A program made the position numbers and the translations under genes. Positions 36,934-47,061 of a stretch of 64,000 bases of DNA are shown piece after piece. This DNA comes from Achromobacter seleniivolatilans (lineage in GTDB: Bacteria > Pseudomonadota > Gammaproteobacteria > Burkholderiales > Burkholderiaceae_B), in NCBI RefSeq assembly GCF_030864005.1, contig NZ_CP132976.1, forward strand, positions 3,782,001 through 3,846,000, read 5' to 3'. Under the pieces are notes generated by a model, which had not been told where the DNA came from, made no database searches, and saw nothing but the letters and a program-made list of their open reading frames with translations. Numbering within the stretch: the stretch's first letter is position 1; every line of letters begins with the position of its first letter.

Positions 36934-38607
36934 TTACTTCAACGCCTTGTAGCGCAGGCGCTTGGGCTTGGCGCCCTCTTCGCCCAGACGGCGCTTCTTG
37001 TCGGCTTCGTACTCTTGGTAGTTGCCGTCAAAGAACACCGCTTGCGAATCGCCTTCAAAGGCCAGGATGTGCGTAGCGATACGGTCCAGGAACCAGCGAT
37101 CGTGGCTGATGACCATGACGCTGCCGGGGAACTCCAGCAACGCATCTTCCAGCGCGCGCAGCGTTTCCACGTCCAAGTCGTTTGACGGTTCATCCAGCAG
37201 CAACACGTTGCCGCCGGCGATCAGCGTCTTGGCCATGTGCAGGCGGCCACGTTCACCGCCCGACAACTGACCCACGACCTTGTTCTGATCGCCGCCCTTG
37301 AAGTTGAAGCGGCCCAGATAGGCGCGCGACGACATTTCAAACTTGCCAACGGTCAGGATGTCGGCGCCGTCTGCCACCGCATCAAACACCGTCTTCTTGT
37401 CTTCCAGCGCATCGCGCGACTGGTCCACATATGCCAGCTTGACGGTCTGGCCAATGATGACCTCGCCCGAATCCGGCTGCTCGCGGCCCGCAATCATGCG
37501 GAACAGCGTCGACTTACCGGCGCCGTTAGGGCCGATGATGCCAACGATGGCGCCCGGCGGCACCTTGAAGGACAGGTTGTCGATCAGCAGGCGATCGCCA
37601 TAGGCCTTGCTGACGTTATTGAATTCAATGGCTTCGTTGCCCAGGCGCTCGCCCACAGGAATGAAGATTTCCTGGGTTTCGTTGCGCTTCTGGTATTCGT
37701 AGGACGACAGTTCTTCGAAGCGGGCCAGACGCGCCTTGGCCTTGGCCTGACGGCCCTTCGGGTTCTGACGCACCCACTCCAGTTCCTTCTTGATGGTCTT
37801 CTGGCGGGCAGATTCCGAGGACTCTTCCTGCTTCAGGCGGTCTTCTTTTTGTTCCAGCCACGAGCTGTAGTTGCCCTTCCAGGGAATGCCATAACCACGG
37901 TCCAGTTCCAGAATCCACTCGGCCGCGTTGTCCAGGAAGTAACGATCGTGGGTGACGGCAACCACGGTGCCGGGGAACTTGTGCAGGAACTGTTCCAGCC
38001 ATTCCACGCTTTCGGCGTCCAAGTGGTTGGTCGGTTCGTCCAGCAGCAGCATGTCGGGCTTGGACAGCAACAGGCGGCACAATGCCACGCGGCGCTTTTC
38101 ACCACCGGACAGGTTGCCGACGGTGGCCTCCCAAGGCGGCAGGCGCAGCGCATCGGCGGCGATTTCCATCTGGTGTTCGATATCGTCCGAACCGCTGGAA
38201 GCGGCGGCGGAGATGATCGCTTCCAGTTCGGCTTGTTCGGCAGCCAGCGCGTCAAAGTCGGCGTCCGGCTCGGCGTAGGCCGCATAGACCTCGTCCAGGC
38301 GCTTCTTGGCGGTGACGACGGCGCCCAGGCCCTCTTCAACCGACTGGCGCACCGTGTGCTCGGGGTTCAGCTGCGGTTCCTGCGGCAGGTAACCGATGTT
38401 CAGCCCCGGCATGGGGATGGCTTCGCCTTCGATCTCTTTGTCGACGCCAGCCATGATTTTCAGCAGCGTGGACTTGCCCGAGCCGTTCAGGCCCAGCACG
38501 CCGATCTTGGCGCCAGGAAAAAACGAAAGCGAGATGTCACGCAGGATCTGCCGCTTGGGCGGCACGATCTTGCCGACGCGGTTCATGGTGTAGACGTATT
38601 GGGCCAT
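36934..38607 (-). CDS. ettA: Energy-dependent translational throttle protein EttA (ABC-F ATPase)
   Basis: A 557-residue soluble ABC-F protein with two ABC cassettes and no membrane part. Cassette 1 has Walker [20 protein letters not shown] and signature [11 protein letters not shown]; the arm and linker lie between (about 240-330); cassette 2 has [19 protein letters not shown] and [13 protein letters not shown]. It binds the ribosomal E site and gates the first elongation steps by energy state in E. coli. Length and start match the family (555). It stands alone, with its own terminator. Confidence 0.95.
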   Translation of the reverse strand: MAQYVYTMNRVGKIVPPKRQILRDISLSFFPGAKIGVLGLNGSGKSTLLKIMAGVDKEIEGEAIPMPGLNIGYLPQEPQLNPEHTVRQSVEEGLGAVVTAKKRLDEVYAAYAEPDADFDALAAEQAELEAIISAAASSGSDDIEHQMEIAADALRLPPWEATVGNLSGGEKRRVALCRLLLSKPDMLLLDEPTNHLDAESVEWLEQFLHKFPGTVVAVTHDRYFLDNAAEWILELDRGYGIPWKGNYSSWLEQKEDRLKQEESSESARQKTIKKELEWVRQNPKGRQAKAKARLARFEELSSYEYQKRNETQEIFIPVGERLGNEAIEFNNVSKAYGDRLLIDNLSFKVPPGAIVGIIGPNGAGKSTLFRMIAGREQPDSGEVIIGQTVKLAYVDQSRDALEDKKTVFDAVADGADILTVGKFEMSSRAYLGRFNFKGGDQNKVVGQLSGGERGRLHMAKTLIAGGNVLLLDEPSNDLDVETLRALEDALLEFPGSVMVISHDRWFLDRIATHILAFEGDSQAVFFDGNYQEYEADKKRRLGEEGAKPKRLRYKALK

Positions 38608-38723
38608 GGGCTCACAGGGTAAGAAAGCTGATAAACCATTGATTGTAGGCCGGAACTCTGACAGGCGCGCGGCAAAGGCGGTTGCCCGCCGTCCCGATGG
38701 ATCTGACAGCCGTCTTGGCGCCC

Positions 38724-39644
38724 TTATCCAGCAGTTTTAGCGCGGCCGAAACGCGGGGTGCGCATCTGCGCCAGCATCACGCCGGCCAACGCCAGCGCGC
38801 CGCCCACGATGTGGAAAACATGGGGCTTTTCGTCCAGGAACACCGACGCAATCGCCACCGTGCCCACGGGCATCAGATTCAGGAAAATGCTCGCGCGGTT
38901 GGGTCCCAGGTGTTTTACCCCCTGCATCCAGAGAAAGGGCGCAAACAGGGACGGAAACACGGCGGCATACAGGACGAGCGGCACATTCTCTGCGTTCAAC
39001 GGCGACGGCGCCGCCATCAGAAAGGCCGGCAGCTGGAAAAGCACGCCAAAGCCCACTTGCACATAAAGCGACTGCCACGGCCCCACCGGCAGCCCCCAGC
39101 GGCGCAGCAGCACGCCATATAGCGCGTAAGCCAGCGCGGCCAGGCCCATCAGCAGGTCGCCGGGATTCGCTCCCACCGACAGCAGGCGCGACGGGTCGCC
39201 TTCACCGATCAACAATGCCAGACCCGCCAGCGACAACAGGCCGCCCAGCATCGCCATCAGCGTGGGCCGCTGGCGCAGGACGACCGTGCCCACTGCGATG
39301 GTCAACAGCGGAATCATGGCCGTGATGATGCCCATATTGGTCGCTGTGGTGGTGGATGCCGCCACGTAGGCCAGCCCCTGATACAGCGCCATGCCCAGAC
39401 CGCCCAACACCGCGAACTTCGGCAAATAAGGCACGATCAGGCGGCGCTGCGCCCACACGCCCGGCAGCGCGAACGGCGTGAGCAGCGCGCCAGCCAGCGC
39501 CCAGCGGTAAAAGCCGATGACTGCGGGCGAGATCACGCCTGCGGCCATTTTGGTCACGATCATGTTGACCGACCAGATCAGCGCAGCCAGCAGCGGAAAC
39601 AGCAGATAGCGGGCAGGAGAATGCGGAGTGTCAGCGCGCGTCAT
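38724..39644 (-). CDS. EamA/DMT-family inner-membrane transporter
   Basis: A 306-residue protein with about ten hydrophobic helices in two EamA repeats. The first starts [20 protein letters not shown]; the second has [20 protein letters not shown] and a conserved [20 protein letters not shown]. Such drug/metabolite transporters export amino acids or small metabolites. The AraC-type gene diverges from it across 96 bases with an inverted repeat between, so it is a likely target of that regulator. The substrate is unknown. Confidence 0.88.
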   Translation of the reverse strand: MTRADTPHSPARYLLFPLLAALIWSVNMIVTKMAAGVISPAVIGFYRWALAGALLTPFALPGVWAQRRLIVPYLPKFAVLGGLGMALYQGLAYVAASTTTATNMGIITAMIPLLTIAVGTVVLRQRPTLMAMLGGLLSLAGLALLIGEGDPSRLLSVGANPGDLLMGLAALAYALYGVLLRRWGLPVGPWQSLYVQVGFGVLFQLPAFLMAAPSPLNAENVPLVLYAAVFPSLFAPFLWMQGVKHLGPNRASIFLNLMPVGTVAIASVFLDEKPHVFHIVGGALALAGVMLAQMRTPRFGRAKTAG

Positions 39645-39684
39645 GAGCGAAAGTGCCAGAAAGAATCAGGCGGCAAGTGTAGGT

Positions 39685-39722
39685 TGTGTCTGACACGCTG
39701 TATATAATGAAAAACAGACACA
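39685..39722. promoter_or_regulatory. Operator-like inverted repeat with a sigma70 -10 element
   Basis: TGTGTCTG (39685-39692) and CAGACACA (39715-39722) are perfect inverted copies 22 bases apart, flanking a consensus TATAAT at 39703-39708 that would serve the AraC-type gene. The -35 region is poor. The placement suits regulation of both divergent genes. Confidence 0.45.
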
Positions 39723-39740
39723 TTCGCACGGACTTCCGAC

Positions 39741-40532
39741 ATGGAATTTGCCGACTCGGCGCCGATCCTGGCCGGCCACCTGCCCTACCCGCTAGCCTGC
39801 CGCATCCTGCACTTCACGCCTAAATCGGTCATGGACCGGCACAGCTCGCCATGGGCAGAGCTGAATTTTGCGTTGTCCGGCATGATGGAAATTGGTATCG
39901 GCGGCGTGACCTATTTGTCGCCGCCGCAGTACGCCATCTGGATACCGCCGCATGTCGAGCACTGCTGCCAGAACGAGGGCGATGTGCACTATGCCTGCAT
40001 CGGCGTGCCTGCGGCGGCCTGCGACGGCATGCCGGATAAGCCTTGCACGCTGGAGATCAGCCCAGTCATGCGTACGATTCTGGCCGACTTCGAACGGCGC
40101 GGCATCCGCTATCCGGCTACCCCGGAAGACCGGCGCATGGCCCAAGTCGTCATCGACCAGATCCGCCAGGCGCGCGCCTACGCAAGCTATCTGCCATCAA
40201 CCTCCGACACGGTGCTGGCTCCCGTTCTATCGGCGCTGCAACGCAACCCCGGCGACAAACGGGGCGCCACGCACTGGGCCGCTACGGCCGGCATTACCGA
40301 GCGCACCTTGCTGCGCTACTGCCAGCAGCACCTGGGCATGTCGTTCAACGAATGGCGTCAACGCCTGCGTGTCGTCTCGGCGCTAGGCCTGCTGGATGCT
40401 GGCCATTCCGTGCAAACCGTGGCTCGCGACCTGGGCTACAGCACGCCATCCGCTTTCATTGCCATGTTCCAGCGCCTGACCGGCGAATCGCCTGACAGCG
40501 CGCGCAAACGCGGCATGCAGCCGGTGTCTTGA
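39741..40532 (+). CDS. AraC-family transcription regulator with cupin sensor domain
   Basis: A 263-residue regulator. The N-terminal cupin (about residues 20-100) shows RHSSPWAELNFALSGMMEI and LSPPQYAIWIPPHVEHCC, the metal/ligand beta barrel type seen in this subgroup. The C-terminal AraC domain has the two helix-turn-helix motifs, the second in VQTVARDLGYSTPSAFIAMF. It diverges from the EamA transporter and probably controls it in response to a small molecule. The start is ATG 39741. Confidence 0.9.
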   Translation: MEFADSAPILAGHLPYPLACRILHFTPKSVMDRHSSPWAELNFALSGMMEIGIGGVTYLSPPQYAIWIPPHVEHCCQNEGDVHYACIGVPAAACDGMPDKPCTLEISPVMRTILADFERRGIRYPATPEDRRMAQVVIDQIRQARAYASYLPSTSDTVLAPVLSALQRNPGDKRGATHWAATAGITERTLLRYCQQHLGMSFNEWRQRLRVVSALGLLDAGHSVQTVARDLGYSTPSAFIAMFQRLTGESPDSARKRGMQPVS

Positions 40533-40651
40533 TCCTCTGGTAATCGCGTCATCCAAGCGTCCGATGCGTTGCAACGCCGATCGGGCGACAATAGCGTCTG
40601 ACTTTATGTATTTGCCGTGCCGTCGCGGCTTTATCGCGCCCTGGAACCCTC

Positions 40652-41167
40652 ATGTCCGCCTCTGCTACACCCCCCGCCTCCGTGACCCACTTCAGCGCTT
40701 CCGAGCTGGACATGCTGGCCAAGACCGCCGACGCGCTTAGCGCCTATCTGGGCAAGCCCGTACTGGCCGAAGTGATTTTGGGCGACGAAGGGACCGAATG
40801 GGTCACCTACGGCGTCCCCATCGACGAAAACGCCACGGCCGACGAAGAACAAACTCACGTCCAGCTCGGCGGCCCCGGCGCCCGCATCCTGGGCAACCGC
40901 GGCGGTTTGCCTCACGCCGACGACGACACCTATGACTGCCTTTATCTTTGGGCCGTTCAAATCTCGCTGAACGAAGGTGAACGCTTCATCAAGCTAGACC
41001 ACGACGGAGAAGAATCCGCCTGGTCCGACAGCTTGGAAGACGTCCTGCCCTTCGCCCTGACTGAAGAACCGCAAGCGGACCCGCGCGAAGAAGAGGCGGA
41101 AGACGAAGAAGAAGATGACGAAGACGACGACACGCCTTACGACTCGGTGGACGAGCCGCGTCATTGA
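40652..41167 (+). CDS. Orphan protein with acidic C-terminal tail
   Basis: A 171-residue protein I cannot assign. Residues about 10-140 form a compact-looking, mostly polar domain (FSASELDMLAKTADALSAYL; ARILGNRGGLPHADDDTYDC) without a signal peptide or membrane segment. The last about 35 residues are almost wholly Asp/Glu (EEEAEDEEEDDEDDD). The coding bias and the ATG at 40652 support a real gene. Acidic tails of this kind occur in nucleic-acid mimics, chaperone adaptors and storage-like proteins; none can be preferred here. Confidence 0.75.
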   Translation: MSASATPPASVTHFSASELDMLAKTADALSAYLGKPVLAEVILGDEGTEWVTYGVPIDENATADEEQTHVQLGGPGARILGNRGGLPHADDDTYDCLYLWAVQISLNEGERFIKLDHDGEESAWSDSLEDVLPFALTEEPQADPREEEAEDEEEDDEDDDTPYDSVDEPRH

Positions 41168-41201
41168 TGCAGGACGTACGATGGGTGCAGCGCGCAACCC
41201 A

Positions 41202-42197
41202 TCAAACCGAGATTCGCCCCTCCTGCACGGCATGGCATGCCACCACCGACACTCCCGCCAGCATCGCCACTGGCGCCTCAGCCCGGCAACGATCATCCGC
41301 ATGCGGGCAGCGCGGGTGAAACGTACATCCTGACGGCGGATTCAGGGGGTTGGGCACTTCTCCCGCCACGGCTGTGCGCGGCTTGCCTGCCCCGTTGATA
41401 TCCGGAATGGCCTCCAACAGCATCCGCGTATACGGATGCCGCGGCCGCGCAAACAACTCGTCTCGCGGCGCCACTTCCACCATGCGCCCCAGGTACATCA
41501 CCCCCACCCGATCGGCCACGTGATGCACGACTGCCAGGTTGTGGGAGATGAACAGATACGTCAGCCCCAGCTCGCGTTGCAGATCCTTCATCAGATTCAG
41601 CACCTGCGCCTGCACCGATACATCCAGCGCCGACGTCGGTTCATCGCAAACCAGGAATTCCGGATTCACCGCCAATGCCCGCGCAATCGAAATACGCTGG
41701 CGCTGACCGCCGGAAAACTGATGGGGATAACGGCCCTGGTCCGCCGGGTCCAGACCTACCTGTTTAAGAAGTTCGCTGACCCGAGCCACGCGCTCGTCCG
41801 CCGTCATTTTCGTATGCGTCAGCATTGGCTCCGCAATGATGCGGCCCACGCGCCAGCGCGGATTCAAGCTGGCGTAGGGATCTTGAAAAATCATCTGCAA
41901 GCGTTTGCGCAGGGCGCGGCCGCCGGGTTCCGACATGCGCGACAGCGGTTGACCGTCAAAGCGGATATCGCCGCGCGTCAGGCCGTACAAACCCACCAGC
42001 ATCCGCGCCACCGTGGATTTTCCACAGCCCGACTCGCCCACCAGTGCAAGGGTTTCGCCCCGTGCAATCTCAAACGACACGCCGTCCACTGCCCGCAGCA
42101 TCACCTTCGGCTTGCCGGCCAGCTTGCGTTCCAACCACGGCGGCGACACGTCAAACCAGCGCGCCGCGTCCTTCACTTCAACTAAGGGCGTGCTCAT
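41202..42197 (-). CDS. Peptide/nickel-type ABC transporter ATP-binding protein (OppF/DppF-like)
   Basis: A 331-residue cytoplasmic ATPase with Walker [21 protein letters not shown], signature [16 protein letters not shown], Walker [15 protein letters not shown], and the C-terminal oligopeptide-type domain with a Cys-rich end ([14 protein letters not shown]), which can bind an Fe-S cluster in this family. It pairs with the next gene to power an Opp/Dpp-type importer. Its ATG overlaps the preceding gene's stop by four bases. Confidence 0.92.
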   Translation of the reverse strand: MSTPLVEVKDAARWFDVSPPWLERKLAGKPKVMLRAVDGVSFEIARGETLALVGESGCGKSTVARMLVGLYGLTRGDIRFDGQPLSRMSEPGGRALRKRLQMIFQDPYASLNPRWRVGRIIAEPMLTHTKMTADERVARVSELLKQVGLDPADQGRYPHQFSGGQRQRISIARALAVNPEFLVCDEPTSALDVSVQAQVLNLMKDLQRELGLTYLFISHNLAVVHHVADRVGVMYLGRMVEVAPRDELFARPRHPYTRMLLEAIPDINGAGKPRTAVAGEVPNPLNPPSGCTFHPRCPHADDRCRAEAPVAMLAGVSVVACHAVQEGRISV

Positions 42198-43258
42198 ACG
42201 GCCTCCTCTGATCTTTTGCCGCCGGGCAGTCCCGAACCGAACGCTTCCCCTTGAGGCGAAGTTGACCCGCCTGCCGGGAGTGGCATGGGAGAATTTCCGT
42301 TGTCATGCAGCCAACAGGCCGCGCGGGACGTGCCCGCGGACAACAGCTCAGGGCGCTCCGTCGCGCAACGCGGCAGGCGCTGGGCGCAGCGCGGATTGAA
42401 GGCACAGCCCGGTGGAATGGCATTGAGCCGCGGCATGCTGCCGTCGATCTGCACCAGCCGTTCCGTATGGCCATCCAGCGATGGAATCGAACCCATCAAC
42501 CCCGACGTATACGGATGACGCGGCTTGTGAATCACATCCGCCACCGGACCGATCTCGGCGACCCGGCCCGCATACATCACGGCCACACGATCGGCAGTTT
42601 CAGCAATCACGCCCATATCGTGCGTGATCAGCATCACCGCAGTGCCGTGTTCGCGGCACAGGCGCTTGAGCAATTCGATGATCTGCGCCTGGATGGAAAC
42701 ATCCAGCGCAGTCGTCGGCTCATCCGCCACGACCAGCTTGGGTTCGGCAGCCAGAGCCAGTGCGATCACCACGCGTTGCCGCATGCCGCCCGAGAACTGG
42801 TGCGGATAGTGGTCGATGCGCTCGCGCGCCGCTGGAATACCGGTGGACGCCAGCAACTCCACGGCGCGGTTGCGCGCCTGCGACCACGTCATGTCCAGGT
42901 GCGTCACGATGGTTTCCGCCAACTGCCGGCCCACCGTGTACAAGGGGTTCAAGGATGTCAGCGGGTCCTGGAACACCGCGCCGATCTCGCGGCCGCGCAC
43001 GCGGCGCATCTGCTCGTCGGGCAGATTGTCGATGCGGCGGCCAGCCAGCAGGATCTCGCCCGCAGCGATGCGCCCGGGCGGCTCCAGCAAGCCGATGATG
43101 GAAGCGCCGGTCAGCGATTTTCCGGCGCCCGATTCCCCCACAACGCCCAGGACTTCACCAGCCTGAATCGAAAAGGACACATCGTCCAGGGCGCGTAGCG
43201 TGCCGCGGCGGGTGGGAAACTCCACGCGCAGATTGCGGACTTCTAGAAGTGCGCTCAT
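42194..43258 (-). CDS. Peptide/nickel-type ABC transporter ATP-binding protein (OppD/DppD-like)
   Basis: A 354-residue ATPase with Walker [21 protein letters not shown], signature [16 protein letters not shown], Walker [17 protein letters not shown] and the typical C-terminal [14 protein letters not shown]. It forms the heterodimer with the neighbouring OppF-like protein. The C-terminal tail beyond the Cys cluster is about 60 residues, somewhat long. It follows the dppC-like permease by seven bases. Confidence 0.92.
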   Translation of the reverse strand: MSALLEVRNLRVEFPTRRGTLRALDDVSFSIQAGEVLGVVGESGAGKSLTGASIIGLLEPPGRIAAGEILLAGRRIDNLPDEQMRRVRGREIGAVFQDPLTSLNPLYTVGRQLAETIVTHLDMTWSQARNRAVELLASTGIPAARERIDHYPHQFSGGMRQRVVIALALAAEPKLVVADEPTTALDVSIQAQIIELLKRLCREHGTAVMLITHDMGVIAETADRVAVMYAGRVAEIGPVADVIHKPRHPYTSGLMGSIPSLDGHTERLVQIDGSMPRLNAIPPGCAFNPRCAQRLPRCATERPELLSAGTSRAACWLHDNGNSPMPLPAGGSTSPQGEAFGSGLPGGKRSEEAV

Positions 43259-43265
43259 GGTTACC

Positions 43266-44180
43266 TCAATTCAGCCGCGGGTTGAGCGCATCGCGCAGCC
43301 AGTCACCCAGAAGGTTGACGGACAGCACCAGCAGCACCAGCGCCGCGCCGGGGAAAATGGTGATCCACCATTCTCCGGAAAACAGGAAGTCATTGCCGAT
43401 GCGGATCAGCGTCCCCAGCGACGGCGCCGTCGGCGGCACCCCCACACCCAGGAACGACAAGGTCGCTTCGGTGATGATGGCGGTAGCCAGGTGCACCGTG
43501 GCCAACACCAGCACCGGCCCCAGCACGTTCGGCAGCACATGGCGGAACATGATGACGGGCGAGGACACGCCGATCACGCGCGCGGCCTGCACGTACTCAC
43601 GGTTCTTTTCCACCAGGGTGGAACCGCGCACTGTGCGAGCGTATTGCGGCCAGCCCGCCAGCGCGATCGCGCCGATCAGAACAGGAAACGCGATCAGCTC
43701 GTGCATTTCCCGCGGCACGGCGGCACGCGCGACCCCATCGATCAAGAGCGCGATCAGGATGGCCGGAAATGACAGTTGCACGTCCGCGACGCGCATGATG
43801 AACGCATCCACCCGCCCCCCTGCGTACCCCGAGATCAAGCCCAGCACGATGCCGATCAACATCGACAGCACGACAGACGCCAGACCAATCAGCAACGACA
43901 CCCGGGTGCCATACAGAATGGCCGAATACAAGTCGCGGCCCTGGCTGTCTGTGCCTAACAGATAGGTCTGCTGGCCATTGGCCTCCCAGGCGGGCGGCAG
44001 CAAGGCATCCAGCAGTTCCACCGTCGTCAGGTCGAACGGATTGTGCGGCGCCACCCAACCGGCCCCGAAGGAGCCGATCAGCAAGGTGGCCAGAAGCAGG
44101 GTCGCCACAATGGCCACCGGCGCACGGCGCCAGGCCCAGGCAATGTCGCTGTCCCACCAGCGTTTCAGTACGGCGCGCAT
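43266..44180 (-). CDS. Peptide-type ABC transporter permease (DppC-like)
   Basis: A 304-residue permease with about six membrane helices. It has the periplasmic DSQGRDLYSAILYGTRVSLL segment near residue 85 and the cytoplasmic EAA-type loop EYVQAARVIGVSSPVIMFRH that contacts the ATPases. The true start is ATG 44180, overlapping the dppB-like stop by one base. It carries solute with the DppB-like partner. Confidence 0.92.
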   Translation of the reverse strand: MRAVLKRWWDSDIAWAWRRAPVAIVATLLLATLLIGSFGAGWVAPHNPFDLTTVELLDALLPPAWEANGQQTYLLGTDSQGRDLYSAILYGTRVSLLIGLASVVLSMLIGIVLGLISGYAGGRVDAFIMRVADVQLSFPAILIALLIDGVARAAVPREMHELIAFPVLIGAIALAGWPQYARTVRGSTLVEKNREYVQAARVIGVSSPVIMFRHVLPNVLGPVLVLATVHLATAIITEATLSFLGVGVPPTAPSLGTLIRIGNDFLFSGEWWITIFPGAALVLLVLSVNLLGDWLRDALNPRLN

Positions 44181-45169
44181 CAGTGAGCCCCCCCGCCGCG
44201 AGTCATCCCCGAACGCAAGCGCGGGTCCACGACAAAATACAGAAGATCGACGATCAGGTTGATCACCACGAACACCAGCGCGATCAGGCACAGGTACGCG
44301 GCCATGACCGGCACGTCGGCGAATTGCACCGCCTGGATGAACAGCAGGCCCATGCCCGGCCACTGGAATACGGTTTCAGTGACGATGGCAAAAGCAATGA
44401 TGCCGCCCAGTTGCAGCCCGGTAATGGTGATGACCGGCACCATCGTGTTCTTCAGCGCGTGCCCAAAGTGGATGGCGCGGCGCTTCAAACCGCGAGCGCG
44501 CGCAAATTTGATGTAGTCGGAACGCAGCACTTCCAGCATCTCGGAACGCACCAGCCGCAGCACCAGCGTCATCTGGAACAAGGACAGCGTGATGGAAGGC
44601 AGGATCAGGTGTTTCCAGCCAGTGGCGGTGAATAAGCCCGACGACCACCACCCCACGCTGACCGTTTCTCCCCGCCCATAACTGGGCAGCCAGCCCAGTT
44701 GCACGGAGAACACCAGAATCAGCAGAATGCCGATCAGGAACGTGGGCAGGGACACCCCCAGCAACGAACCCGCCAGCAACAGCTGGGACACCAGACTATT
44801 GCGCTTGAGCGCGGTATACACGCCCAACGGCACGCCGACCACCAGCGCCAGCAAGGCCGCCACCATGGACAGCTCCAGCGTGGCGGGCAAACGCGACTTC
44901 AGCAGGGTGGATACCGGTTCGCTCTGGCGCAGGGAGATGCCGAAATTACCCTGCGCGGCATTGGCCACGAAATGGCCGAATTGAACAATGGCGGGCTCGT
45001 TCAGCCCCAACCGTTCACGCAACTCGATGCGTTCGGCATCGGTGGCGTCCTGTCCCAGCATGATGGTGACAGGATCGCCGACGTATTGAAAAAGCACAAA
45101 GGCCAGTAGCGCGACGGTGAGCATCACCGCTACGGCCTGCAACAGGCGGCGCAGTATATAAGCAAACAT
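44180..45169 (-). CDS. Peptide-type ABC transporter permease (DppB-like)
   Basis: A 329-residue permease with six helices, beginning MFAYILRRLLQAVAVMLTV. It shows GDPVTIMLGQDATDAERIEL in the periplasmic part, the EAA-type loop EVLRSDYIKFARARGLKRR and VPVITITGLQLGGIIAFAIV. ATG 45169 is used; the ribosome site is weak. A terminator-like stem lies between it and the upstream binding-protein gene, which would lower permease output relative to the binding protein. Confidence 0.92.
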   Translation of the reverse strand: MFAYILRRLLQAVAVMLTVALLAFVLFQYVGDPVTIMLGQDATDAERIELRERLGLNEPAIVQFGHFVANAAQGNFGISLRQSEPVSTLLKSRLPATLELSMVAALLALVVGVPLGVYTALKRNSLVSQLLLAGSLLGVSLPTFLIGILLILVFSVQLGWLPSYGRGETVSVGWWSSGLFTATGWKHLILPSITLSLFQMTLVLRLVRSEMLEVLRSDYIKFARARGLKRRAIHFGHALKNTMVPVITITGLQLGGIIAFAIVTETVFQWPGMGLLFIQAVQFADVPVMAAYLCLIALVFVVINLIVDLLYFVVDPRLRSGMTRGGGAH

Positions 45170-45251
45170 AGATGGAAATACCCCACGCCGCGCACGCACA
45201 GCGCGCTTGCTGCCACCCCAGAGCCTTTTTTGCTTAGGGACGGCGCGGCGG

Positions 45252-45295
45252 AAAAAAAGCTAAACGGCGGAGGCCGGATAGGCCCCACGCCGTTT
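45252..45295 (-). terminator. Terminator-like stem between the binding protein and permease genes
   Basis: In minus-strand sense AAACGGCGTGGGGCC and GGCCTCCGCCGTTT pair with one internal mismatch, followed by AGCTTTTTTT. It is a partial terminator or 3'-end stabiliser of the binding-protein message, a common arrangement in such operons. Confidence 0.7.
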
Positions 45296-45307
45296 GGTTA
45301 GCCAGGA

Positions 45308-46879
45308 TCAGTCAACCTTGACCCAATCGGCAACGAGGCGATTGTCCGCACGGTGGATAACCGTGACGTTCTTGCGCATCGCCCAGGGGATGACCTGGTC
45401 ATGCAGCGGGATGTGGCCGAAATCCTTGGCGTGCCCTTGCAGCACGGTGATGATGTCGGCGTCGCGCTTGGCGGGGTCCGTTTCGGTCTTGATGCGATCG
45501 ATGATCACATCCAGTTCCTTGTTGCTGTAGCCGCCCAGGTTGTACATACCGTCGGCGCCTTCACCCTTGGTACGGATCAGGTTTTGCAGGCTGTACATGG
45601 CGTCGAACGTGGGCACGCCCCAGCCGAACAGGTAGGCGCTGGTGTCAAACGACTGCACCTTCGGGAAGTACGTGGAACGCGGCATGGCGTTCATCGTGGC
45701 CTTCACGCCAACCTTGGCCCACATGCCAACCACGGCCTGACAGATGGCTTCGTCGTTGATGTAGCGGTTGTTCGGGCAGTCCAGCGTGAAGTTCAGCGTG
45801 CCGTCGTAGCCAGCTTCTTTCAGCAGGGCGCGCGACTTCTCGGGATCGTAGGGCACGCGCTTGTGCACGGACTCCGCCCAGCCATGCACCTGCGGCGCGA
45901 TCATCGTGCCGGTGGGCGCGGACAGGCCGCGCATTACGGCGCGCTTGATGGCGTCTACGTCGATGGCGCGATACAGCGCTTCACGCACGCGGATGTCCTG
46001 GAACGGGTTCTTGCCCTTGATGTTGGAGTACTGCAGTTCCGGACGCTTTTGATCCAGACCCAGGTAGATGGTGCGGTATTCGTTGCCTTCCACCACCTTT
46101 TGCGACTGGCGCAGGCGCTCCAGATCCTGGGCGGCGGGGTCCAGCACAAAATCGATCTCGCCCGACAGCAAGGCCGCCGTACGCGTGGCGTTCTGCTTGA
46201 TCGGCGTGAACACCACTTCGGTCACGTTGCCGACCTTGCCGGCCTTGTTCCACCAGTCTTTGTTTTCTTCAAAGACCGTGCGTACGTCCACTTCGCGCGT
46301 CTTCAGCTTGTAGGGACCGGTGCCGTTGGTATTGCGGGCGCCGTAGGTCTCTTCTTTGTTGACGTAGTCCTGTGGCTTGGCAATGTTGTTCTTTTCCGAC
46401 CAGGCCTTGTTCATGATGAACACGTTGGTCAGTTGGCGCAGCAGCACGGGATTGGGCGCCGAGGTCTCGACTTCAACCGTCAGGTCGTCAATCTTGCGGG
46501 CTTCTTTGATGCCGGTGGTGTAAGCCTTGTAGTTCGACGTAGGAGCCATGGCGCGGTGAATCGAGAACACCACGTCATCCGCCGTGAAAGCGGCGCCATC
46601 ATGGAACTTCACACCCGGGCGCAGCTTGAAGCGGTACAGCGTGGGCGACAGCTGTTCCCATTCCGTCGCCAGACGCGGCACCACCTTGAACGACTTGTCG
46701 TAGTCGACCAGCGGTTCATAGATGTAGCTGTTGGCGGCAATCGTCATGCCTTCGTTCTGCGAATGCGGATCAAAGGTAAGGATGTCGCCCTGGGCAGCCC
46801 AGCGGAAGGACTTGGCTTGCCCGATCGAGGGCACGGCCACGGCGGCGGCGATCGCGATAGCAATCAAAGTGCGGCGCAT
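45308..46879 (-). CDS. Periplasmic peptide-type ABC substrate-binding protein (SBP family 5)
   Basis: A 523-residue exported protein. The signal peptide ends at about residue 22 (PSIGQA-KS). Mature motifs of family 5 include GDILTFDPHSQNEGMTIAA, the lobe segment FHDGAAFTADDVVFSIHRAM and PFQDIRVREALYRAIDVDAI. It would capture di/oligopeptides or related solutes for the adjacent importer. No lipobox, so it is a free periplasmic protein. The ribosome site is weak, and the ligand class cannot be fixed by eye. Confidence 0.92.
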   Translation of the reverse strand: MRRTLIAIAIAAAVAVPSIGQAKSFRWAAQGDILTFDPHSQNEGMTIAANSYIYEPLVDYDKSFKVVPRLATEWEQLSPTLYRFKLRPGVKFHDGAAFTADDVVFSIHRAMAPTSNYKAYTTGIKEARKIDDLTVEVETSAPNPVLLRQLTNVFIMNKAWSEKNNIAKPQDYVNKEETYGARNTNGTGPYKLKTREVDVRTVFEENKDWWNKAGKVGNVTEVVFTPIKQNATRTAALLSGEIDFVLDPAAQDLERLRQSQKVVEGNEYRTIYLGLDQKRPELQYSNIKGKNPFQDIRVREALYRAIDVDAIKRAVMRGLSAPTGTMIAPQVHGWAESVHKRVPYDPEKSRALLKEAGYDGTLNFTLDCPNNRYINDEAICQAVVGMWAKVGVKATMNAMPRSTYFPKVQSFDTSAYLFGWGVPTFDAMYSLQNLIRTKGEGADGMYNLGGYSNKELDVIIDRIKTETDPAKRDADIITVLQGHAKDFGHIPLHDQVIPWAMRKNVTVIHRADNRLVADWVKVD

Positions 46880-46989
46880 AAGGGTTAACTCCTGACATTA
46901 GTCTGAATACCGGCGCGATATTGCCTACCCGCCAGACCCGCGTCAATTCAGGGTTTATGCGTACCGGAGGGAGTTTTCACAGAGGGAAA

Positions 46990-47053
46990 ACAAAAAGGGA
47001 CGCATATGCTTGTAACAAAATAATTGAACCGAACAATGTTCGAGTGCGTCCCT
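46990..47053 (-). terminator. Terminator after the MarR-type gene
   Basis: On the minus strand AGGGACGCA and TGCGTCCCT form a 9-bp outer stem followed by TTTTTG, enclosing a smaller inverted repeat CGAACA-TTGTTCG. It begins about nine bases after the MarR stop. Confidence 0.75.
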
Positions 47054-47061
47054 GCAACGGC

